The notes under the pieces are model-generated. The model was not told the DNA's origin, searched no databases, and saw only the letters and a program-made list of their open reading frames with translations. Of a stretch of 64,000 nt of DNA, positions 1 to 8,373 are shown in pieces (position 1 is the first letter of the stretch; the number at the start of each line of letters is the position of its first letter). Origin of the DNA: Chryseobacterium sp. W4I1 (lineage in GTDB: Bacteria; Bacteroidota; Bacteroidia; Flavobacteriales; Weeksellaceae); assembly GCF_030816115.1 (NCBI RefSeq), contig NZ_JAUSXQ010000001.1, positions 682,001 through 746,000 on the forward strand. The letters are read 5' to 3'. A program made the position numbers and the translations under genes.

Positions 1-1
1 A

Positions 2-130
2 TTCTTCATTAAAAATATTGAAGATGATTCACAGATTGAAGTTCAGTCTATGAAACATTCTGTAGATCTGAATGGAGATTTGATTAAAGAAATTCAATTG
101 CTAAATAAATATGAATTTTATCTCAATTAG
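2..130 (+). CDS. 3' end of an unidentified protein (partial)
   Basis: An open frame runs in from the left window edge and ends with TAG at 128-130, giving the last 42 residues of a protein. The tail is polar and ends in NKYEFYLN. It is followed 24 bases later by a strong hairpin terminator, which supports this being a real gene end. No family can be named from so short a piece. Confidence 0.55.
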   Translation, partial: FFIKNIEDDSQIEVQSMKHSVDLNGDLIKEIQLLNKYEFYLN

Positions 131-154
131 TAATTGTAAAAAGTAGAGTTATTT

Positions 155-180
155 AAGCGGCATTTTGCCGCTTTTTTGTT
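155..180 (+). terminator. Rho-independent terminator
   Basis: Stem AAGCGGCA (155-162) pairs with TGCCGCTT (166-173) around a 3-base loop and is followed by a T-rich run. It closes the partial gene at the left edge. Confidence 0.85.
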
Positions 181-470
181 TTTTGTGCTAAAATTTGAGA
201 AAATTATCAACATAAATTCAGAAAAATTATTTTATGTTAAATCGAAATTTATCCATTGTTTGTGATTTTTAATAATATAGTAACTTTTTGAAATTCAGTT
301 TTTTATGTATCAGTTGTTGCTTGCTTATTTAACATTAAAATCAAACGTTTATTTAATTTTAAATAATATAATTAATGTTTTATGATTTTGTATTTATTAT
401 TTTATGATAATTTTTGATTTTTGATGAAATATTTGTTTAATTTTACCCCCTAATTTTATTTTTACTACAT
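181..470. other. AT-rich gene-free leader region
   Basis: With the terminator before it, this makes a 340-base stretch without a gene. It is strongly A+T rich. I found no perfect TAnnTTTG box and no small reading frame worth calling. The promoter of the secreted protein starting at 471 should lie here, but I cannot place it. Confidence 0.5.
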
Positions 471-3320
471 ATGAAAAAACTTTTACTAATGTGCTTAGTC
501 TTTCTCACTATGGGAATAAAGGCACAAACTACTGTAACCATAGGTACAGGAGCTACTATAGCTTCTGCCGGTACTAATGGTGACCCTATTTACCGTTCGA
601 GTGGTGCCAGTGCATATCATTATTCGAAATCGGTACAACTGCTCACTGCTGCTGATTTAACGACTGCATCTGTTGTTTCAGGAGCATCAATAAATAGCAT
701 TGGATACTATAAGACAACAGCCTTTAATGTATCTGGTTCTAATGCTTGGACTTTAAATGTGTATCTTAAAAATAGTTCTGCAACTGGATTAGTTAGTGGA
801 ACAGCTTGGGATACAATGATTAGCGGTGCTACCTTGTTTTACAGTGCTACGATTAATAATACTAACAACTTCCCCGCAGCTGCAGACTGGGTGACCTTTA
901 CAAATAATACAGCAAACACTTTCAGCTATACAGGAGGTGCTATTGAAGTATACATTGACTGGGTTCCTTCAGGAACTCTTACAAGTCCTTATACCGGTGG
1001 AGCGTTCCAATGGAAATATGACACTACTACATCTGCTCAGGCTATGGGTACAAGTAATTCGGCAGCTATTGCTGGAACAAATACTTCTTATACTACTCAG
1101 ACCAGAAGATATCAAACACAACTGACCTATACTGCAATAGCATGTTCTGGAGCTCCTAATCCTGGAAATGCGCTTGCAAGTGCCACAAGTGGAACGTGTT
1201 CTACTCCTTATTCAACTACATTAAGTTTACAAAACTCTACAACAGGAACAGGTGTTTCTTATCAATGGTATAACAATGCAGGGGCAATTGCAGGAGCAAC
1301 AAGCTCAATATATACTACAACGATAAGTGCTGCTGATTCTTTCTATTGTGCTGTTACATGCTCAGGCTCTGGTATAACAACAAATTCAGGTCCTATTTCA
1401 GTATCAGGCCCTCCTGCTGCAATATCCCCTAATTATACTAATGATTTTGCTACATTTCCTGGAGGATGTTGGTCTCTGGCTAACGGCGGAACACCAGCTA
1501 CAGGACCTGGTACAGGTACTAGTAACTACTGGGCTGCTGATGGTTTCTTGAACTCAGGAACTACAGGAGCAGCCAAAATCAATCTTTATACAACTGGCAG
1601 ACAAGGATGGTTGAAATCTCCTGCTTTTAATTTATCTGCAGGTGGTTATAGAGTCAAGTTTGATTATGGTTTAACTTCCTATGCAGCTACAACATCTAGC
1701 ACTATGGGTTCTGATGATGTTGTTCAGTTTGTTGTTTCTACAGATGGTGGAACTACTTGGATGGTATTACAAACATGGGATGCGTCCAACACACCTAGTA
1801 ATACTTTAAATACCTATGTTTTTGATTTATCTAACTTCATAGGAAATAATACGATATTTGCGATATATGGAAGTGATGGTACAGTAGATGATGCCCAAGA
1901 TTATGAGTTCTTTGTAGATAACTTTGTAGTAGAGTCTATTCCTGCTTGTGATACCCCAACAGGTCTAACCAGCTCATTAATTACTCATAATTCTGCCACT
2001 ATTTCTTGGGCAGCTCTTGGTACAGCTCCTGCAAATGGATATGAGTATTATTATTCTACAACTAATAGTGCTCCCGCATCCGGAACTGCTACTACAGCTG
2101 TTTCTCAGAATCTTATTTCCCTATTGCCACAAACTATTTACTACTATTGGGTAAGATCTATGTGTGCAGGTACACAAAGTGCTTGGGTATCTGGAACTTT
2201 CACAACATTGGCAACTCCTCCTGTAAATGACAACTGCTCTTCTGCGGTAAACTTGACAGTAAATCCAGACTATGCATGTGGGGCTATTACTTCAGGAACA
2301 ACGGTTAGTGCGACAGCATCTACAGAAACTGCACCAACGTGTGCTGCATCCGGTACAAATGATGATGTATGGTATAAATTTACCGCTACAAATACTGCGC
2401 ACAGAGTTACCCTTTCTAATGTATCTGGATCAACAGATATGGCAATGGCTGCGTATAGTGGCAGTTGCGGAAGCTTGGTGCATGTTCTGTGTAGTGATCC
2501 TAATACAATGAACTTAACAGGCCTAACTGTTGGTGAGGAATACAAAGTAAGAGTATGGACTTACACTTCAACAGTATCCACCACTGCTACATTTGATATT
2601 TGTGTAGGAACTCCTCCTCCTCCTCCGCCGCCGCCTGCAAATGACAACTGCTCTTCTGCGGTAAACTTGACAGTGGGTGGTGCGTTTGCTCAGAATGCAG
2701 TAACAGGAACTACTGTAGGTGCTACGAATACACCAGCATTAACGGCCAGCTGTCTTACAGCACCAACAAATGTTGCAGGAAATGTATGGTATAAAATTGT
2801 GGTTCCTGCTTCGGGTAGTGTTACTATTGAAACAGATACAGATACGGGTACAGCATTAGATGATACCGTAATGTCAGTCTTTGCAGATTGTACTAGTACT
2901 ACTTCTGTTACTTGTGATGATGATACTGGTAATGGTAACTTCTCTAAAGTTGTTTTAACAGGTCAGACACCAGGTGCGACATTATATGTGAGTGTGTGGA
3001 GATATTCTAATGCAGGAGGAGGTACAGATGGTACGTTTAAGATTTCTGCTTATGACTCATCATTATTAGCAACTTCAGAAGTTTCAGCAGCGAAAAACGA
3101 ACTTAAGGCCTATCCGAATCCTTTTGCAGATGTCTTGAACATTTCCGATATCTCTAAAGTAAAATCAGTATCAGTTGTTGATCTTGCAGGAAGACTAGTA
3201 AAAACAATAGACAACCCTTCTTCAGCTCTTCAATTAGGAGACTTGAAACAAGGAATGTATCTTGTAACGCTAAACATGAAAGACGGATCTAAACAAACGA
3301 TCAAAGCTATTAAAAAATAA
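471..3320 (+). CDS. T9SS class A secreted multidomain protein (Ig-like, choice-of-anchor J, fn3)
   Basis: Secreted or surface-anchored 949-residue protein. A signal peptide (1-19, ending in KAQ) is followed by a beta-rich N-terminal region, an Ig-like segment (about 230-315), a choice-of-anchor J/MAM-like module (about 320-485), a fibronectin type III domain (about 492-585), and two related domains each beginning NDNCSSAVNLTV (about 585 and 723) joined by a polyproline linker. The last 75 residues start AYPNPF and end KAIKK, a class A T9SS sorting domain. That implies export by the Sec and T9SS systems and cell-surface anchoring or release. The anchor J, fn3 and sorting domains resemble those of the next gene, so the two are paralogs that exchanged or shuffled modules. 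No catalytic motif is visible; adhesion or carbohydrate binding is a guess. Confidence 0.85.
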   Translation: MKKLLLMCLVFLTMGIKAQTTVTIGTGATIASAGTNGDPIYRSSGASAYHYSKSVQLLTAADLTTASVVSGASINSIGYYKTTAFNVSGSNAWTLNVYLKNSSATGLVSGTAWDTMISGATLFYSATINNTNNFPAAADWVTFTNNTANTFSYTGGAIEVYIDWVPSGTLTSPYTGGAFQWKYDTTTSAQAMGTSNSAAIAGTNTSYTTQTRRYQTQLTYTAIACSGAPNPGNALASATSGTCSTPYSTTLSLQNSTTGTGVSYQWYNNAGAIAGATSSIYTTTISAADSFYCAVTCSGSGITTNSGPISVSGPPAAISPNYTNDFATFPGGCWSLANGGTPATGPGTGTSNYWAADGFLNSGTTGAAKINLYTTGRQGWLKSPAFNLSAGGYRVKFDYGLTSYAATTSSTMGSDDVVQFVVSTDGGTTWMVLQTWDASNTPSNTLNTYVFDLSNFIGNNTIFAIYGSDGTVDDAQDYEFFVDNFVVESIPACDTPTGLTSSLITHNSATISWAALGTAPANGYEYYYSTTNSAPASGTATTAVSQNLISLLPQTIYYYWVRSMCAGTQSAWVSGTFTTLATPPVNDNCSSAVNLTVNPDYACGAITSGTTVSATASTETAPTCAASGTNDDVWYKFTATNTAHRVTLSNVSGSTDMAMAAYSGSCGSLVHVLCSDPNTMNLTGLTVGEEYKVRVWTYTSTVSTTATFDICVGTPPPPPPPPANDNCSSAVNLTVGGAFAQNAVTGTTVGATNTPALTASCLTAPTNVAGNVWYKIVVPASGSVTIETDTDTGTALDDTVMSVFADCTSTTSVTCDDDTGNGNFSKVVLTGQTPGATLYVSVWRYSNAGGGTDGTFKISAYDSSLLATSEVSAAKNELKAYPNPFADVLNISDISKVKSVSVVDLAGRLVKTIDNPSSALQLGDLKQGMYLVTLNMKDGSKQTIKAIKK
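2225..2674 (+). repeat. Exact 36-bp direct repeat flanking one domain copy
   Basis: The same 36 bases occur at 2225-2260 and 2639-2674, encoding NDNCSSAVNLTV at the start of each of two related domains. The repeats are 414 bp apart, in frame, and the second is preceded by a (CCT/CCG) run at about 2611-2636 encoding eight prolines. The arrangement could permit in-frame loss or gain of a domain. Confidence 0.85.
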
Positions 3321-3344
3321 TCATCTTCATTATATTTATATTGT

Positions 3345-3373
3345 AATAGCAGCCCACAAGGCTGCTATTTTTT
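3345..3373 (+). terminator. Rho-independent terminator
   Basis: Ten-base perfect stem AATAGCAGCC (3345-3354) / GGCTGCTATT (3360-3369), loop CACAA, then T run. It ends the 471 gene. Confidence 0.9.
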
Positions 3374-3520
3374 ATACATATTATACTCTGTTAATGTTGC
3401 AGGATATAAAAAATTCATTTCAGTTATCTCTTGGAGATTTAAAGTTTAAAATATCAATTTAGAGATTTAAAAAAAACTATTTTTTTCTGTTTACTTAAAA
3501 TTTTGTTGTATTTTTTTTAT

Positions 3521-3528
3521 TAAATTTG
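3521..3528 (+). promoter_or_regulatory. Bacteroidota -7 box TAAATTTG
   Basis: A perfect TAnnTTTG box lies 23 bases before the ATG at 3552. No TTG was found at the usual -33 spacing, so only the -7 element is supported. Confidence 0.6.
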
Positions 3529-3551
3529 TTCAAACCCTGAAATAATATTAT

Positions 3552-5129
3552 ATGAAAAAGTTTTTACTTGCGAATTTAATAATGATTAGTGCATGTTCCT
3601 TTGCACAGACTTATTGTACACCGGAGTTTTTCTATGGATGTGACGGAGGAGATATGATAGATAGTTTTACCATTGCCTCGGCTGGATTTAGCCATCTTGA
3701 CACCGGATGCTCCCAGGCATCCTATGAAGATTATACTGCCCAGATCATTAATATGAATGCAGGTGTTAATTATGCTTTCAATATTACCCATGATTTTGAA
3801 GATCAGAATGTACGGATCTGGATCGATTTTGATAGTAACGGAACCTTTGATGATGCTGCCCCGGAATTGGTGGCTGAAGCTTCAAGCGGGAACGAATTAT
3901 TTACCAATGGTGTCATAGCAATTCCTTCCTCAGTTACTCCCGGAACTTACAGAATGAGAGTGGGAGACCGGTATTCCAGCCAACCTGAACCTTGTAATAC
4001 AGGTGGTTATGGGGAGGCTCATGATTATACAGTTGTGATAGGAGCTGCTCCAAGCTGTCTGGCACCAAATAATTTAACTTCTGGTACTGTTACATCAAAC
4101 TCAGCTTCTATTTCCTGGGCAGCCCCAACAAGCACTGTTGGAGTCGGTTATGAATATTATTATTCTACAACCAACACAACACCGTTAAGTACTACTGCTG
4201 CTACAGGAAGTGTTGGCGCCTCTGCTTTATCAGCCCCGTTAAATACTTTAACGCCTGCCACTACTTATTACATATGGATAAGATCCGTATGCAGTGCTGC
4301 AGACAGAAGTGGATGGTCTGTGGGAACAACATTTACAACTGACTGTGCTGTTATAGTGCCTACAACCGCTTACACCAATGATTTCTCTACATTCCCTGGA
4401 GATTGCTGGGAACAGGCTTCCGGTGGAGATGCCACTACAGGGCCTACAGATACAGACGAATTGTGGTATCAGGGAGATTTCCTGAATGCAGGTGATGATT
4501 CCGCAGTAGTAAATTTATTTTCTGATGGTAATGCAGGGTGGCTTAAGACCGTTCCTTTTGATCTTTCGGCCGGAGGATATAAGGTGAGTTTTGATTACGG
4601 GGTGACAGAATTTTTCGGAACCAATTCTTCCGCTATGGGATCTGATGATGTAGTCCAGTTCTTAGTATCCGGTGATGGAGGAGCTACATGGACGGTTCTG
4701 CAGACATGGGATGGAGCTAATGCACCATCTAACACCTCAACGCCTTATTCCTATAATTTAACCTCTTATACGGGAGCAAATACAGTCTTTGCATTTTATG
4801 CTTCCGACGGATCTGTAAATGATTCTGAAGATTACGAATTCTTTATTGATAATTTTAAAGTAGAATCTGCAACACTTGCAACATTGGAAGCTTCCAAAGA
4901 CAAAGAAAATATTAAGGCCTATCCAAATCCTTTTACTGATGTGCTGAATATTTCAAATGCAGACCGCGTAAAATCTATATCAGTTTCTGATGTTTCCGGA
5001 AGATTGGTGAAAACTATTGATCAGCCGTCTTCAGCGCTGCATTTAGGAGATCTGAAACAAGGGCTTTATTTTATTAGTTTAAATATGAAAGACGGTTCCA
5101 AGCAGAGTATTAAAGCGATTAAAAAATAA
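3552..5129 (+). CDS. T9SS class A secreted protein (GEVED, fn3, choice-of-anchor J)
   Basis: Exported 525-residue protein. A signal peptide (about 1-19, ending SFAQ) precedes a GEVED-type domain (about 60-165; IWIDFDSNGTFDD, later GEAHDYTV), a fibronectin type III domain (about 175-265), a choice-of-anchor J/MAM-like module (about 270-445) and a class A T9SS sorting domain (about 455-525; AYPNPF to KAIKK). The sorting domain is nearly the same as that of the upstream gene, and the fn3 and anchor J modules are also shared in the same protein family, though in a different order. It has its own -7 box and terminator, so it is transcribed alone. No enzyme motif is seen; a surface adhesion or matrix role is an inference from the domain types. 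Confidence 0.85.
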   Translation: MKKFLLANLIMISACSFAQTYCTPEFFYGCDGGDMIDSFTIASAGFSHLDTGCSQASYEDYTAQIINMNAGVNYAFNITHDFEDQNVRIWIDFDSNGTFDDAAPELVAEASSGNELFTNGVIAIPSSVTPGTYRMRVGDRYSSQPEPCNTGGYGEAHDYTVVIGAAPSCLAPNNLTSGTVTSNSASISWAAPTSTVGVGYEYYYSTTNTTPLSTTAATGSVGASALSAPLNTLTPATTYYIWIRSVCSAADRSGWSVGTTFTTDCAVIVPTTAYTNDFSTFPGDCWEQASGGDATTGPTDTDELWYQGDFLNAGDDSAVVNLFSDGNAGWLKTVPFDLSAGGYKVSFDYGVTEFFGTNSSAMGSDDVVQFLVSGDGGATWTVLQTWDGANAPSNTSTPYSYNLTSYTGANTVFAFYASDGSVNDSEDYEFFIDNFKVESATLATLEASKDKENIKAYPNPFTDVLNISNADRVKSISVSDVSGRLVKTIDQPSSALHLGDLKQGLYFISLNMKDGSKQSIKAIKK

Positions 5130-5150
5130 TTAGTATAATTCCATTGATAA

Positions 5151-5176
5151 AAAAAGACGGCATATGCCGTCTTTTT
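5151..5176. terminator. Bidirectional palindromic terminator
   Basis: A perfect 26-base palindrome, AAAAAGACGGCAT followed by its complement, with A and T runs at both ends. It lies between the convergent secreted-protein gene (+) and the small membrane protein/K+ channel genes (-) and can serve both. Confidence 0.88.
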
Positions 5177-5210
5177 CTATATTATTCACTGTTTTTTATT
5201 TATTCATTCA

Positions 5211-5369
5211 TCATTTATTGGGTACCGGTTGTATATCTCCCGTACTCATATGTTCGAATACTGTAGGGAAAAACATTACGAGTATAAAATAAATAATGAT
5301 CATCAGGATAATTAAGGCAAAGAGTATTTTTACTAAATTATTCGGCTTGTTTTTCTTGGTTGGTTCCAT
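5211..5369 (-). CDS. Small single-pass membrane protein
   Basis: A 52-residue protein begins with ATG (complement of 5367-5369): MEPTKKNKPNNL, then a hydrophobic helix of about 22 residues (about 14-35, rich in I, L and F), and a short tail ending VPNK. A longer frame upstream would run into the K+ channel gene, so I choose the internal ATG. It lies 44 bases after the channel stop on the same strand and shares its terminator, so it may be co-transcribed with it. Basic residues before the helix suggest an N-in orientation. The function is unknown; a small channel partner is only a guess. Confidence 0.55.
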   Translation of the reverse strand: MEPTKKNKPNNLVKILFALIILMIIIYFILVMFFPTVFEHMSTGDIQPVPNK

Positions 5370-5413
5370 GATCTTGTGGTATTTGGTTAATAGATTAATA
5401 TTAATATCAGATA

Positions 5414-6241
5414 CTAAGCTAATTTCTTGCCACACTGCTTGCAATACCTTGCATCATCATCAATATCCTCATTCCCGCACTGGTCACAGATCTTTTCCAG
5501 ATTCTGTCTCTTATTCCGCATTTCTGCTGTTACAATTCCTGTGGGAACAGCAATAATAGAATAACCTGCAAGCATAAGAATAACGGCAAAAAATTTACCC
5601 ATCGGAGTAATAGGGGATACATCGCCGTATCCAACAGTTGTCACGGTAACAACTGCCCAGTAAATAGCCTGTGGAATTGTTTCAAAACCTGGCCTTCCCC
5701 CTTCCACCATAAACATCAGCGAGCCTACGATTACAGAAAAAATGATGAGAAACAATAGGAAAATATAAATTTTTCTCGAGCTGTTCTTTAAAGCACGGAC
5801 AATAAGGTACCCATCATTCATAAAATCCAACAGATTGAAGATTCTGAAGATTCTCAGCATTCTCAGCATCCTGAAGATCAAAAAATATTTCGTCACAGGG
5901 AAGAAAAAGCTCAGATAAAACGGAACAAGCGCCAGGAAATCTATAATCCCGAAAAAACTGAAAATATAGCTCTTCTTATTCTTTAAAACACTGATACGCA
6001 TCCAATATTCAACCGTGAAAAAAATAGAAATAATCCATTCCAGTATTAGAAATGTATAATGGAACCTTTTGTCAAGTTGAGGTACACTTTCCATCATAAT
6101 AATGGCGGTACTTATAAGAATCAGAGATAACAGGGTAATATCAAATAGCTTTCCGAGTCTGGTGTCGGCACGGTAGATGACCCTGTACAGAAATCTTTTC
6201 CAAAGCTTGTCTTCAGGAACAAGATTATGTTCTCTTTCCAT
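5414..6241 (-). CDS. Voltage-gated-type K+ channel with C-terminal zinc ribbon
   Basis: Inner-membrane ion channel of 275 residues with the six-helix plan of the ion transport family. Helices S1-S3 lie about 30-110. An S4-like helix has arginines every third position (R124, R127, R130, R133). S5 is about 158-178, the pore follows with the K+ selectivity filter TTVGYGD (201-207), and S6 is about 214-237. After S6 comes an unusual cytoplasmic tail carrying a CxxC...CxxC pair (C252, C255, C267, C270), the pattern of a zinc ribbon. Potassium selectivity is well supported by the filter. The zinc ribbon may bind metal or a partner and so gate or assemble the channel; this is inference. A TATGTTTG box lies upstream on the same strand, and a tiny membrane protein follows. 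Confidence 0.9.
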   Translation of the reverse strand: MEREHNLVPEDKLWKRFLYRVIYRADTRLGKLFDITLLSLILISTAIIMMESVPQLDKRFHYTFLILEWIISIFFTVEYWMRISVLKNKKSYIFSFFGIIDFLALVPFYLSFFFPVTKYFLIFRMLRMLRIFRIFNLLDFMNDGYLIVRALKNSSRKIYIFLLFLIIFSVIVGSLMFMVEGGRPGFETIPQAIYWAVVTVTTVGYGDVSPITPMGKFFAVILMLAGYSIIAVPTGIVTAEMRNKRQNLEKICDQCGNEDIDDDARYCKQCGKKLA

Positions 6242-6285
6242 TTTTAATGTTTTTTAAAATTAACAAATTATCGTTATTTTCGTAG

Positions 6286-6293
6286 CAAACATA
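6286..6293 (-). promoter_or_regulatory. -7 box TATGTTTG for the K+ channel gene
   Basis: Reading the minus strand, TATGTTTG (complement of CAAACATA) sits about 45 bases before the channel start. On the plus strand TATTTTCG (6275-6282) is a one-mismatch -7 candidate for the divergent Nif3 gene, so the 61-base region may hold back-to-back promoters. Neither has a clear -33 TTG. Confidence 0.5.
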
Positions 6294-6302
6294 CAGAATA
6301 AA

Positions 6303-7400
6303 ATGACAATAAGCGAAGTAATTTCAAAAATAGAAACCCGTATTCCCCTGCAGCAGGCAGAAGCTTTTGATAATGTAGGACTGCTTTGCGGAGTTCCCGA
6401 CCGTAACGTTAGCGGGATACTCGTCTGCCATGATGCGCTAGAGAATGTTGTAAATGAGGCTATACAAAAAAACTGCAATCTTATCGTATGTTTTCATCCC
6501 ATTATCTTTTCGGGATTAAAATCTCTTACCGGAAAAAATTATGTTGAAAAAGCAGTCTTGAGAGCTATAGAAAATAAAATAGCCATTTATGCCATCCATA
6601 CAGCCTTTGATAATGATTTATTTGGAGTGAACCACGGCATCTGCAGCCAGTTGGGATTGAAAAATATGAAAATTCTTCAGCCTAAGAAAAATAATTTAAA
6701 ACAGCTAACAGTTTTTGTTCCGAAAGACCATTCCGAGCAGGTAAAAGAAGCTCTTTTTTCTGCAGGAGCAGGAAATATAGGTTTTTATGACGAATGCAGT
6801 TTCACCCTCAACGGGAAAGGAACATTCAGACCGGTAGAAGGCTCAAACCCTTTTTCGGGCCAACAGAATATCCGTGAAAATGCTGATGAAGATATGATTT
6901 CTGTTATTTTTGAAGATTATAAACAGGGCCGGATCATTTCAGCAATGAAAACTGCTCATCCTTATGAAGAAGTGGCCCATCAGGTTTATAATCTGGATAA
7001 TGACAACCAACATTCAGGACTGGGAATGTACGGAGAGTTTGAAGAAGAAATGGATGAAGAAGATTTTTTAAGATTAGTGAAGCAAAAATTTGGCATTGAA
7101 GTAATTAAGCATTCTGATTTTCTTCATAAGAAAATCAAAAGAGTAGGAGTTCTTGGAGGATCCGGAGCCAGCGGAATCAAATCTGCTTTAGCTCAGAAAT
7201 GTGATGCCTACCTCACGGGAGATATAAAATACCACGATTATTTTATGGCAGAATCTAAAATGCTGATCTGTGACATAGGCCATTATGAATCTGAACAATT
7301 TGTAACTCAACAATTATTTGAAATTTTGTCACAAAAATTTAGTACATTTGCAATTTCAAAATCTATTGAGAAAACCAACCCAGTAAATTATTTCATTTAA
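6303..7400 (+). CDS. Nif3-like dinuclear metal centre protein (DUF34)
   Basis: Cytosolic 365-residue protein of the Nif3/YbgI/YqfO family, often named GTP cyclohydrolase I type 2 homolog. The long form is seen here: an N-terminal half-domain, a CutA/PII-like insert in the middle (about 125-235) and a C-terminal half-domain. Metal-ligand motifs visible are FHPIIF (H65), HTAFDN (D103 region) and GHYESE (H327, E331). In many homologs the first motif is HHP; here the first histidine is replaced by phenylalanine, which I believe is common in flavobacteria. It is three bases from the next gene, a coiled-coil protein, so both are one operon; this pairing is typical in Bacteroidota. The substrate is not known with certainty; roles in metal homeostasis or nucleotide chemistry have been proposed for the family. 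Confidence 0.9.
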   Translation: MTISEVISKIETRIPLQQAEAFDNVGLLCGVPDRNVSGILVCHDALENVVNEAIQKNCNLIVCFHPIIFSGLKSLTGKNYVEKAVLRAIENKIAIYAIHTAFDNDLFGVNHGICSQLGLKNMKILQPKKNNLKQLTVFVPKDHSEQVKEALFSAGAGNIGFYDECSFTLNGKGTFRPVEGSNPFSGQQNIRENADEDMISVIFEDYKQGRIISAMKTAHPYEEVAHQVYNLDNDNQHSGLGMYGEFEEEMDEEDFLRLVKQKFGIEVIKHSDFLHKKIKRVGVLGGSGASGIKSALAQKCDAYLTGDIKYHDYFMAESKMLICDIGHYESEQFVTQQLFEILSQKFSTFAISKSIEKTNPVNYFI

Positions 7401-7403
7401 GAT

Positions 7404-8180
7404 ATGGCAAAAACCAACGATATTTCAGTTGAAGAAAAATTAAGAGCTTTATACGATTTACAGATCATTGATTCAAGATTGGATGAAATCCGAAATACCA
7501 GAGGAGAATTGCCAATTGAAGTTGAAGATCTTGAAATTGAGATCGAAGGTCTTGAAAAAAGAGCTGAAAAATTTCATGCAGATATCAAAGAGCAGGAAGA
7601 TCAGATCAAAACAAAGCAGGAAGTGATTAACCATGCAAAAACTTTAATTGAAAAATACAAATCTCAGCAGGATAATGTAAGAAACAATAAAGAGTTTGAA
7701 GCATTAGGAAAAGAAATGGAATTCCAGGATCTGGAAATTCAGCTTGCTGATAAAAGAATTAAAGAATTCGGAGTTAAAATTGCTCACAAAAATGAAACTT
7801 TAAGTGAACTTAACGAAAAAATCAGTGATCTGAAGAACCATTTAAAATTCAAAAAAGAAGAATTGGATGGTCTTGTTTCTGAAACTCAAAAAGAAGAAGA
7901 ATATTTAATAGAGCAGTCTAAAGAGTATGCAGGTAAGATTGACGAAAGATTACTGGCTTCTTATAACAGAATCAGAAAAAGCTCTATCAACGGACTTGCT
8001 GTTGTAGGATTAGAAAGAGGAGCTCCGAAAGGTTCATTCTTCACAATTCCTCCTCAGAAGCAGATGGAGATTGCTCAGAGAAAGAAAATCATTATCGATG
8101 AACATTCAGGAAAAATCCTTGTGGATGATGAATTGGTAATGGAAGAAAATGACAGAATGAAATCTGTAATTAAATTTTAA
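7404..8180 (+). CDS. Coiled-coil protein of the CT398/C4-zinc-ribbon family, cysteines lost
   Basis: Cytosolic 258-residue protein, mostly one long antiparallel coiled coil (about 10-185, rich in E, K and L). The C-terminal part aligns by eye with the C4-type zinc ribbon of the CT398-like family, but the metal-binding cysteines are absent: where family members have CxxC pairs this protein reads GLERGAPKGSFF and DEHSGKILV. The surrounding pattern (IPPQKQMEIAQRKKI) is kept, so the fold is probably retained without zinc. It is translated from the same transcript as the Nif3-like gene three bases upstream and ends at a strong terminator. The function of the family is not settled. Confidence 0.85.
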   Translation: MAKTNDISVEEKLRALYDLQIIDSRLDEIRNTRGELPIEVEDLEIEIEGLEKRAEKFHADIKEQEDQIKTKQEVINHAKTLIEKYKSQQDNVRNNKEFEALGKEMEFQDLEIQLADKRIKEFGVKIAHKNETLSELNEKISDLKNHLKFKKEELDGLVSETQKEEEYLIEQSKEYAGKIDERLLASYNRIRKSSINGLAVVGLERGAPKGSFFTIPPQKQMEIAQRKKIIIDEHSGKILVDDELVMEENDRMKSVIKF

Positions 8181-8201
8181 TTACAATTCCAATATTATAA
8201 G

Positions 8202-8235
8202 AAAAGTGCTTCAGAAATGAAGCACTTTTTTGTTT
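8202..8235 (+). terminator. Rho-independent terminator with GAAA tetraloop
   Basis: Stem AAAAGTGCTTCA (8202-8213) / TGAAGCACTTTT (8218-8229), loop GAAA, followed by T run. It ends the Nif3/coiled-coil operon. Confidence 0.9.
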
Positions 8236-8334
8236 AGCATACAGATAAGTTTTAAATTCTATCTTTCAATTAAACAGACTAAAACTTTTTTTATATATAA
8301 TTAATCGTTTACGAAATTTTAATCCATAAAGCCA

Positions 8335-8366
8335 TAAAAAAAGCTGTCTCATTTCTGAAACAGCTC
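8335..8366 (-). terminator. Rho-independent terminator of the acyl-CoA ligase gene
   Basis: On the minus strand AGCTGTTTCA pairs with TGAGACAGCT (one G-U) around a GAAA loop, and seven T residues follow. It lies just after the stop of the ligase gene. Confidence 0.85.
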
Positions 8367-8373
8367 ATGTATT

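Noticed and set aside
5370-5444. Longer start of the small membrane protein
   Set aside because: The extension overlaps the end of the K+ channel gene and adds no conserved feature.
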